Part shown: piece by piece, positions 23,097-34,000 of the stretch
Layout of the letters: each line of letters begins with the position of its first letter
Position numbering within the stretch: position 1 is the stretch's first letter
Assembly: GCA_033032175.1 (NCBI GenBank)
Contig: CM065304.1
Span: 496,001 to 560,000, forward strand
Length of the DNA stretch: 64,000 nucleotides
Reading direction: 5' to 3'
Source of the DNA: Saturnia japonica
Taxonomy: Eukaryota; Arthropoda; Insecta; Lepidoptera; Saturniidae
Notes under the pieces: generated by a model
What the model saw: only the letters and a program-made list of their open reading frames with translations
Told to the model about the DNA's origin: nothing
The model's database searches: none
Program-made: the position numbers and the translations under genes

Positions 23097-23108
23097 CGGA
23101 GCGGAGGC

Positions 23109-24780
23109 GGCGCGTGTACACAATTTATAGGAGCGGAGACGCGGCGGAGGAGCGGGAATGGTGCCGTGGCGGTGCGGCGACGTCTACACAAGCCAGTATT
23201 GTTTTTTTTTCATAAATTGACAGATTGCTGTTTATCGTTGAAGAATTCCTTCTTTACCCAGAATCCAACCCTTAAAGCAGCAAGCCACGTAATGAAGAAG
23301 CTTAGAAAGGGCTATCACAATAATTAACTGAAACATTTCGTGTCTGTGCCAGGACCCAACACTGAGTGCAGAAACTATTTCATGGTAAAACTTAAAACCG
23401 GCTATCATGAAATGCGCATACAAAGTGTCGTGTCTGTGCTGTTGACCATTGAATAGTACTTTTATATGAAGCTAACTCTGGATGTCGACTCAGGTCATGT
23501 TTACTAAAAAAAATGAATTGTCATTGGAACTGAACCAATACAAAAATTAAACGCCGTAGGAAATAAAGTGGTCCTGAGTCCGCTTGCATGATTTGACCTA
23601 AACAAACAAACTGACATACAGATATTGTAAGTTAATAAAAAGCTTGTAATAAGATGGATGAAAGTTCGTTTATTACAAATAACGATATCTATTAGCCAAA
23701 GGGCGGGCGCCAAAGGTAGTATCAACAAATGCTTTCATAATAACTACAACTAAACGTATCCCGTAAACCCCAGACCTTTCACGTACGTACAACCAAGACC
23801 AATTATGCCCGTAATTCAGTGTTAATAAGGTGTACACATTCATATAATGCGAAAGCTGAAAATTTAGATGTACACACACACATATAAGTATACACATACA
23901 CACAATATTTCCGAAATGATTTCAATCTTATTACAATAAAAATATAACAATGTTATTATACCCCAACGAAATTATTAATTAAATATTATTTGCATCAAAA
24001 AGAACGATGTAGTGCTTCTGGTGTGAATGCGTACACATATTGTATGTATGTTAGAATTTAAGAGATGTAGATTTCCTGAAATAAATAAATAATAGTAAGT
24101 ACTTATCATCCTGAGGTCTGGCGGGTCAAACACGGTTACTTCGAAAAAGGAAAAAATTGAACATATTTTGGAAATAATTAAAAACCATAGACGTGACACT
24201 AAAAGTTATCTCATAGTTAAAATAAAAAAATAAGTACATAAATTTGACATTGAATATTTTTTTTATAGATCTAGGACATAGTTACTTCAAAAATTTAGCA
24301 GTTGCACATATTTATAGGAATTTTCATGTCTAGTCATTAGTAGGATAAATTACAATATTTATATTTAAGAAATATTTTGATCATTTATGATTTTAGTTGT
24401 AAAGGTAAATAATACTTCTCTTTTATTAAACAAATGTACTCTGTGGTTATTACAATGGATTAAAGAGGAATTTTGTTGTTGTTGTTACTGATTAGTCATT
24501 TTTAATATTAGTTACGCCATCTATTAGCTAGTTTGGGTAATTATATATAATTTAGTGACATCTATTGAGTAATATAACAATCTCTACTCTTAACTTCCGT
24601 GAGTTAAATAAGAGAAGTGTAAAGAGTTAATTTTATATCACTGTAAATTATTAATATTCTAAAAACAATAATATAAAATATTCTATTTTGAAACATAGAT
24701 TAGAAAATATATATTGAATATTGCTATAAAAATATTGTTCTTTTTTTTAAATGTTGTAACATTCAACACGAAATATCAAA
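23109..24780. other. AT-rich intergenic stretch upstream of gamma-SNAP
   Basis: 23109-23190 is GC-rich (GGAGCGGAGACGCGGCGGAG) and continues the pre-insertion target of the LINE. The remainder is AT-rich with CA/TA-rich short tracts near 23870-23905. The short frames here have no protein-like pattern. Confidence 0.4.
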
Positions 24781-24789
24781 GTCAAAACA

Positions 24790-24850
24790 TGACGTGAGAC
24801 GTTATTAACGTCACGTGAACATCAAAACTGTCAAATGTGAAAACTTCAGT
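24790..24850 (+). promoter_or_regulatory. candidate gamma-SNAP core promoter and upstream motifs
   Basis: TGACGTGA at 24790 and ACGTCA at 24808 are inverted CRE-like half-sites around the one-base-gapped palindrome GACGTTA-T-TAACGTC (24798-24812), which runs into an E-box CACGTG (24812-24817). TCAGT at 24846-24850 fits the arthropod initiator and would leave a 5' leader of about 145 bases before ATG 24993. Position and motif content are seen; promoter function is inferred. Confidence 0.4.
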
Positions 24851-24992
24851 CTGCACTGTCCGCAGTCCGCACAGTTTGCTCTTGTCGGTTGTCCTGACGG
24901 TTACTTCTATCGATTGTTGTAATCGTACGTGTTCCTCCGTTTAGTTTGACTTCGAAAATTCCTGTGTCTTTGTCGGTCGTTTGATAAAAACC

Positions 24993-25045
24993 ATGAATTC
25001 GAAATTCCTGGAAGCTGAAGACCATTGCAGACAAGCCGAGAAATA
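24993..25045 (+). CDS. NAPG: gamma-SNAP coding exon 1
   Basis: Starts at ATG 24993 and encodes MNSKFLEAEDHCRQAEK plus two bases of the next codon. The donor GTGAGT begins at 25046. The context before the ATG (AAAACC) is a good insect start context. The segment corresponds to the first helix of gamma-SNAP, which ends in AEKYLK in the family; the Tyr codon is completed in exon 2. Upstream there is no in-frame competitor that would continue the family alignment. Confidence 0.85.
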
Positions 25046-28000
25046 GTGAGTAAAATTTATAAATTAACTTTACTTTTATTTTAGTAACTTTAGAAAATAT
25101 TAAACTTTTATTTTGAGATTTTTATTTTTTGTTTTATAATTTCATAATCTTTCGTTTTGTAATTATTTTTAAACACGTTGCGATAAATTATGAGTTCTAA
25201 GTTTCAAAAAAACTTTAGTGTCATAGAACTTTCAACAGCAAGTCCATATTTTATTTTGATTCCAATTTTTATGGTTTAAGCTCATAAATTTTAATTTTAA
25301 CGTTTCATTTTTTGGTGTTATAAACTTCATCGACTTCATTTGAATTAATATTTTTTTCTATTCAACCTTATCAAAGTCTTTTATTTGGGGAATGCAAAAA
25401 CCATTTGTAACAACTTTTTATAGAAAGTTGCAAATTATTATTAATGTAATAATGTTTTTTTTTCTATGTGGACAACATTTACGATTATATTTTATTGGAA
25501 TAAGTCCAAAAAATATTTCATATCTCTATTGTAGGTTATGTATGAACTTAAAGAGGCTTAATATATACTTTTTTAAGTATTACATAGACAGTTGTAGTAA
25601 GAAAAGGAAACATATTTCAAAGAAGTTTTGATGATAATGTTGGAATGTGGTCTGATAATCTAAAAATAAAATTTTAACTTAAACATTTAAATTGAACATA
25701 TTTGTTCCACATAATATGATACCTATAAAGATATGTTCTTTAGATTTGCAAATAAAATAAGTATTAACTGGTTATGCTTACTATTATATTGTATGGAGTA
25801 TATCCAGTATTAAATACCTTTAAATCACATTATTGTATTGTATAGTATTTCACCGCTATCTCATCTGATAAATTGTAACAATAAGTTTAAAGACGGTAAA
25901 AATATTTTAAACCTAAAAGGGGGATTGGCTGAGAGATAAAATTGTTTTATAAATTTTAAGCTCTTAGTTCTCACTAATCCATTATAGAATTAGTATTTAT
26001 GAAAAAATTTGCTTAGGTTATTTGACAAGTAATTGATAGGAGTTAGGATTTAATTTATAGCACAATTAGATCCTTGGTGCTAAGAGGCTCTAAAACTATG
26101 GATACCCCAAGTAGTGTCACTATCTAAAATAATTTACCAGTATTTATCGGCTATTATAGTGTTGTGTGGCTGCTGTTTTTAATGCTGCTTAGGTTCTGGT
26201 AGGTAGGTTGTGCTTAAGTGAAAAGTGGTTGCTAAAGTACATGAAACTAATATTACAACTTGCAGGAATGGTTATTTTTATCTTTGTATTAAAGTAATAC
26301 TATTTCAAGAAGTAATTTTAAAAACTGCAGATTTAAATTTTTTAGTAATATTTAATTCAAGCAGATTCAACTTATTTTAAAAACAAACAGCAGACTACAC
26401 TATTAATCAATGATATTGCATTAACTTACTTCCTAACTCACTCATCACTCCTATATTATTTCAAGAAGTAATTTAAATAACAGCAGATTTAAAATTTTTA
26501 GTAATATTTAATTAAAGCAGATTCAACTTATTTTAAAAACAAACAGCAGACTAAACTATTAATCAATGACATTGCATTAACTCACTTCCTAACTCACTCA
26601 TCACTCCTATTTGATAAAATGTCATTTTTTTATGTTTTGACACAATATATTTGTTAATTTAATATGGTTTTACCCTAAATACCAATTATTTTAAATTATT
26701 TTAAATTTAATTCTATGAAAATTCTTTTTGGATTATTTTTTTAACAGCACATAAATAATGAAATGATTTTGGGGCCCTTGTATGCAAATGTTCTGTGTAC
26801 ACCTTGAAAATTAGGTACAATAATGAATTCTTGAAACTAAATCTAATATCAATTTCTAAATATAGTTAACAAGAAATAATTTCAATAAAATATATTAATC
26901 TTGTAATTTAACTACCAAATTATTTACGATTATTATACATTATCTATAAAATGTAATATCCACTGTTATTAGAATTAAGTATAAAACCGATACAACGCCT
27001 ACTGTGTTCTAATAGCAAAAAATATAAAAAGACCGTTGCGTTATTGCTATGAAGTGTGTTGAAGGTGTTGTTAGATTACGTAATTTTTATTTCTCATAAT
27101 TTTTTGCGGTTATTTATATTACTAGCTTTAATAATATGTAAAAAATAAATAAGGGTAAATTATAAAAAGCCTTAAGAATTCGTCTAGCAATTTGAACGCG
27201 ACTGATGGACACACATTGAAAGAATCATTTTGTACATATGCTCATCATATAAATTAAAGTAGCAGTGACAAGTACCGCGCGCGCTCCACGTTCATGTTCA
27301 CGTCGCCGCAGTAACCGCATACAAAATTCAACACGGATGAAATCGCAGGCACAGCTATACAAGGCACAGTTATACAAACTAGTATAAAATACAAGAAAGA
27401 TTTTTTCAAATGTGACTCGTAGTATTGAGATTAGCACCAAACCTAAACAAACAGAATGAAATCTACTTTATTACTCAGTTAAAGTATATTTTTAAATGAG
27501 GCCACATTAGATGTTCCGTCTTTTAGTAAAAGCCGCTTTACGGGTTTCGTTGTAATTTGAAGAGGCAAATTGCTAATGCCACTGCTGAATATCAGTCCGA
27601 ATTGAAGGAGCTTTTAAAAACTGCCAAGCAAGAAAAAAATACAAAATTCTTTATACCATTGCCTGAGCCTGAAGATAATAATGAATCAATATGGTTAAAA
27701 ACTTCAATTAAATTCATTTTTGTATATACTTGTTTTTTATTTTGTCACCTAGGAACGTATCTCCTATAATCCCATATAAATTACTATTCCATGATTCCAT
27801 ATTCACTGTTTCTGTATTTGCGGCATATTTACCGAACATCTACTCCGCGAATCAAGAGCTATTAATTCGGGCTTTCGTATAAATAAAAAAATATAAATAT
27901 TTAATAGCGCTTAATACGCGTGAACTTTGATTTGAGCTACAAATAGTAACTTGACTACTAAGACATTTGGCCACTAACTGTTATACTATTCAATGCTTTC

Positions 28001-31000
28001 GACCATCCACTTTGCTCTAAAAGACATAATCTGCATAGAATTAGTTCCTCGAATTGGCACTTCTTTTACGAAAATGATCAAAACCGAACGGAACCGAACA
28101 GGTTTTTGAAACAACGGATTAGTTTGTAAATAATTTCGTAACTTTTTGTTACACGATTATCAGACGGGAATTTAGAACCATTTTGTTTGAATTTGTAAAA
28201 GATGAAATAGGAATAATCGTCTTTTCATAGGAAAGCTTCGAACGCTTAGTTTTATTGTAGCCAACATCTCGCCGCGGACTAAAAAGTTCAATACAATATT
28301 GTTATACCCGTGGCTAGTAAAAATGCTAATAGATTTTACGCGAATAATTTTTTTATACTCATTAAAAGAAAATTAAAAAAAGCTTAATATATTGATATTC
28401 ACTATAATGGTCATACTTACAGTGTCTCTCTCTATGATCTTCTTGCAAAACTGCTTGGGGGAAAGGAGTTGTATTATCAGCGTCCAAAGGTTGTTGTAAC
28501 CACTTACCATCATGCTCATTACCCAATTAAGACTCGCCAAGTTAGAAATACCATATCAAAGAAAGTAACAAATTGTTTTAATTGAAGAACGTACGGCTAT
28601 AATTAAAGGAAGAGCTATGGAATTTGGCATCCGTTAAATCTCGGCTATTTTATCGGTAACATCTGCTATTCCGAACGTCGTTTTTACCGAACTTGGTCCC
28701 TTTTTCACATTTATGTTTTTGTTGGTATTCCTACCACAGTCTAGATTCTGGGCGGTTAAAAAACATAAGAAAATACTGGAATGGAAACGATGTGTCTTTG
28801 CTGTATTAGTAAAACAAACCGTATTTAAAGATATATTTTACATGTATCCAACTTATTTAATAATAAGCTATTGTGTACTTTATTTAGGTTCGATATTATC
28901 AATGATTCGTATGAAGCGTGATATTGTTACTATTTATGACTTATTTGACAAATTTATTTTACAATAGTCATGATAGAAATGTATTTCATTGATTTAAATG
29001 TCTTCTATATCTATATTTATATTTAGTATAAAATGATATGTACGCTTAGATCTTGTAAACAACGCAACGGGTTTTAATACGATTTTCATTAACATTTGGA
29101 AAATTTATTACGGAAGGTTTATATATACAATACATTACAATTAAGTTTTTGTATAGTGGAGAAGATTCAGTTATTTGGGATCAAGTCCAAAAATGATTTT
29201 CTTACATGGTTTACGTTGGCTAAACCTTATGAGATACATTAGGATAATATTATAAAGAATTTTAGTTCTTCAAAAACTCTAAAGAAAAGTCCGCGATGAC
29301 ATATTATGTCTATTTCCCAAATTTGACTCACAGTAACTATTTTTATCTTCAACATAGTAATTAAAAATATTACTTTATTTGCGAAGCTATTTTGTCCAAT
29401 TCAGTATTAATGTTTATCCAGATAAGTTTGTTAGTTAACTTGGGTAAGATTGTCCTTTACAGTTTTCCATTTAAATGAATACCGTAGAAGATATCACGAA
29501 TTCAAAATTATTCGCGACCAATGAAATTCTACCTAAATAAACCTATGATAAATTGCTCGATGCGAGCTAAGTGTAATAATCGTAACTATGAAGTTACATA
29601 ACTTACCATCATACTGGTATCCCCGAAGTGTTAAGCAGAGGTGTACCCACTGTTCGACGGGTATATTTTAAGTCCCGTGTAATAGAGAGCGAGTCTATTG
29701 CTATTAATCGGGTACAAATCCAGACTCTTGAGCTTCTACTGATAATTTTATAGAAAAACCCAACACCAATAACACTTTGCTCGACCTGGGAACCGAACCA
29801 TATATTTGCGTTTATAACCACTAGGCTAGAGGCAGTTATGAACTATACTCCAAGTCAGGCATTTTTTGAATTATAAAATACACCAGTTTGTAAATTGTAC
29901 CCGTGCCAAGTTGGGGCGGGTCGCTAGTCATGTAATAAATTTCTGTTCACGTTCATTGTTCAGCACTCTTTGAAAAAGGTATAACTTATTTGCTGTAAAA
30001 ACAAATAAAAATGGCAAGTATTCCAATGATATGAACTAGTAGGCGGGCAATGTGGACGAAATGCACCCGCACGAACCTCTTAGGAAGGTTTTGCACCATT
30101 AGTCTAATACAGACCGATGACGTTAAGAAAGATGCCGAAGCACGATGTAGGAATGTTAAAATTGTTTAGACATTCTAATTAGGTCCCGGTTATAATATTT
30201 TTGTAATGGTACGGTTTTTTCCGACAGTCTGAAGATCTCGCTGTTCCGTTGGAAACAGGAGAATGTGAGCGCTGCTGATGAATACAACCAAGCAGGTTAG
30301 TGAATTGAATTTTACATGGATAAATACCAGCATTGTTATTAAATTTTAAATTTTCACTAATCAGGTATGTTGTTTCGGGAGACCTTTTATATTGAAAGTG
30401 AATATTGTGATGTGTTTACCTATGATTGCTTAGCAATTAGCATATACGAATTTTTTTATACTAAGCAGATTTTTTCTCGTTATCAATGTTTACTATGCTA
30501 TCTGTTGGTGTTCCTATAATAAATATATACTATCTATACAATTAATAAAGTTGAAGTGTCTGTTTGTAATATAAAAATGATGGTTTTTTTTTAAATGCAC
30601 ATGAAAGTATATACGCTATACCCATCGAAAAAGTTTTTTTTTTTTAATTTTTGTCTGTCAGTCTGTCTGTTTGTTCCGGTTAATCTCCTAAACGGTTGGA
30701 CCGATTTTGAAGGGAGTTACTGGCAGATAGCTGATGTTATAAGGAGTAACTTAGTCTTACTTTTATTTTAGAAAAATAATTAGTGCTCTGCGCAAATAAA
30801 AATCTATGCGAAAAAACTACGATTTTGGGGCGCTTAAATGGCTTAGGCTGAGTAAACCATAAGAGATATATCAAATTAATGTACTACATAGTTTTAGATA
30901 TTAAAAAGACCTACAAAAAAAGTTAAAGAAAGCGTATGACTATGTTCTAAGGATCACTCAAAATAAGCATATAACCGGGAGCGGGAGTAGCACGATTCGC

Positions 31001-34000
31001 GCGTATGCCCGATCCACGGCATTCTGTTGTCCATACGAAGTCACGGGTACAGCTAGTATAATATTATTATAATAATGCAGATAAGTTTTTATTTGTTTGT
31101 TTGTTTAAACACTTAGTTAATCTCTGGAACTACCACTCGGATTCGAAAAATTCATTTTAGTCATATTCACGAGGAATATTGTAGTAAATATTTATTTTAC
31201 TTGGCAAGTTTAATGTTTAATTTTGTTCCTCTCTGAGAACTATGATGCTCGCTTTTCAAGCTTTTGTAATTTTAATATCATTTTAAAGAATTTCCTTCCT
31301 TGTTATAATATTTAACTTTCAAAGTAAAGTAGATGCAATTTTCCTTTTAAGTCTGCGTTATGAGCGTTTGAATAATATACGAAAATTTCTCTAGACAAAC
31401 AATGTTATTTCATAATGCGTCACCGAGTCGTGACACAACAAAACAAAAACAGATGCTAAAGCTGGTTCAGTAATAAATATGCTTTTCGGAGTTACACAAC
31501 CGAACTGCTGTCTAAGCGTTATACGATATAATTCACTTTATGCACTTTTTATATTGTTTTATAAAAATCACTTCAGGTTGCTAGCAAGTGCAACCGTATG
31601 CGACACGAAACCACATCTCGCTACCAATTATTGGTGGCTAAACGTTATATATCAATTTTATAACATGCTATAACCATTAGACCTCAAAAGTATCATCTAT
31701 CCTCTACAGTCTGCGTGGTCATTACATACGCAATGATAGCCCACTCGGACACCACGTCGGAGAATATACTTTGTATTGTTTAATGAAACTCGAATTTTCA
31801 GTCTCTGAAAATCTTACGATAAAAGCATAGCATGTAGTTGCTCGCCTGGCTAGCTCAGCCGAGATGAAAAGTTGTTGCCAAGCTCCCATCATTGTTTTCT
31901 GCTTGGCTACATTGAAGACCAGATTTCATAGCGGTGTAGTAAATTACCATTGTGACCACTTCATTACTTAATAATGATTTTGAATCTTGTGACATACTAT
32001 AAAAATAAAACAGTTCTCTTCATTCATTTAAGAGCTCTTGTCGGTGTAGCAGTAACCACTGTTCTCTATTTTCTGCCTTTCTTATGACCTCTTTATACGA
32101 CAAGACTCCCACATTATCCTTCACTTGTTGGAAAAAGCTTTGTCTAGGGCTTCCTCTTCCTCGCTTTCATTCCAAAATTGTTTTAAAGAACTAGTCGTGT
32201 CGTATCAAGTTTCCAATCATATTTCCTCGTCTCTTATCTATGTTTCTGTGGGAAAAAATATCGATTTCTCAAACGTTTGACGCCACAAGGGCTTGAGAAC
32301 TTTCGTTTTGAAAGAGGCGTTTGCCCACCATATATTTATATAACTAGGTGGCCCCGCAGATGTTGTTCTGTCCTTTTCAATAGTCGATAATTCAACCACA
32401 CTGTCATCTGTCCCGATTTTCATCGTAGAAAATTCTTCCAGGACTATATGGACATGAGATCTTAAAAAAAAACAAGTAGCCAAATCGATTGAGCCGGTCT
32501 CAACAACAAACAACATAACATTTTTATTATTTATTTATGAACATATTTATTATATAAATTTATTTGCATAAATTATACAATCGCGGTACTTCGTAGTATA
32601 AAAAAGAAAAAGTAAACTCAAACGTGTTTTTATAGTATTCCAGCACGGTTTATAATTGAGTAGGTATCGATATTTTTCTATTCGATTTCTAATAATGATA
32701 ATAATTTAACGGATATCGGTGATTTCCGCATTCGCATCGTTGCAAAAGTGCACCATACAAATATTATAGCTATTATAAATAGAGTGGGTGCCTAAGCTTT
32801 CTGTTACCTCTAAGCTGTGCATTGATCTCATATAAATTCCACTTGATGCTTGTTAAGCTTCTACGTGCCATCTCAATAGCAAACCTAGCCTTTAGTGGGT
32901 ATTGAGTAGTGGGAAAACCTACAAACGCTGCATATTTTTATCGAATTGCATATATAAATTATAATACACTTATGGACAAATTTAGAGACGCAAAAAGAAG
33001 TGGTGTGAAGCAAAATGTATTGGATATTTGTGATAATTAAGCTGATTAATTTGGATTTTGCTTATTATTCGTTAATTCAAAATTGCAAGCGTAGAGATTA
33101 TGAAAAGAGAAAATAAAATTAATGAAAAGAACCACTTTTGTATTTAATATATTATTCTTTTTTTTACAAACACTTAGGAAAGGCTATAATCAGTACTTAG
33201 TGTTGTCTCCTCTAGCTCTTCGAACTGCTCCCAGTCTCCTAGACATAACAATAATCAAGTTACTAATAATGCGTTTTTAAGGTTTCTCAAATTAGCGAGG
33301 CGGGTTTTTATTTTAACCCGACTTCAACAAAAGAGTTTACTCAATTCGAATGTATTTTTTTTAAATTGATATTCAGCCATAAACTTCTTTGTTTATGAAC
33401 TGATTTGCATTTTTTTTTTGTTGGATAGGAGATACCTCAAGGGTGGTCCGATTTTAGTTTCATTGGCATTGGACCTTGATCTTCGAAGATATACTAGGAA
33501 CTCTTTAAAATCATTGAAGTTGGTTTTCTTTTTTGGTAAATGTCTTAATTTGTCATACAGGCTTATACCATACATATTCTATGAGTCTTAAGTCGAGCGA
33601 GTGCGCTGGCTACCTTACAGTATTGATTTTAACATCTCGAAGGTATTCGACATCCACGGCTGCAGTTGTGACGCTTGCATTATCATCATGCATAAAAACA
33701 AGTCCAACTCATATGAAAGGAGTAAATAGCACTAGAAATTCTTCTAAAATCTCAGTTACATATCATGTCGCTGTTAGTGACTCACTCTCAATGACGTGAG
33801 GCTCCGTACGTACCCAAATACAAATAACTCTCCATACATTAACTTATTCACCACCATATGGCTCTTTTACAATCATGGTGTACTGAGCATACTTCTCTCC
33901 CGGACGTCTCCATACTTTAAATCTTCCATCATCTAGGTCCAGGTAAAATCTGGAATCATCTGTAAATAGAATTTGATCCAGGCTTCATTATTCCAATTTT

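Larger units (their letters stand above)
19703..23108 (-). mobile_element. Jockey-type non-LTR element, Gag ORF only, 77-bp poly(A), 12-bp target-site duplication
   Basis: CGGAGCGGAGGC occurs at 19703-19714, directly before the T run, and again at 23097-23108, directly beyond the element's 5' end. The element (19715-23096, - strand) has a 606-bp 5' leader, one intact ORF (20484-22490), a 692-bp 3' region and a tail of 77 A. Autonomous relatives carry a second ORF with endonuclease and reverse transcriptase; none is present. The long unbroken tail and ORF indicate a recent insertion. The composition is far more GC-rich than the surroundings. Confidence 0.87.
25046..30227 (+). other. gamma-SNAP intron 1
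   Basis: GTGAGT to CCGACAG, 5182 bases. Contains a tandem duplication (26301-26611), decayed coding-like segments (27510-28970), and a Helitron-like element with a SINE inside (29035-29927). Other parts are AT-rich without recognised content. Confidence 0.75.

Noticed and set aside
24846..25034. 62-codon antisense frame at the gamma-SNAP promoter and exon 1
   Set aside because: Shadow of exon 1 and its leader.
27225..27440. 71-codon antisense frame with an ARG/RRRE stretch
   Set aside because: No family likeness, no splice or promoter context, and AT-rich neighbours.
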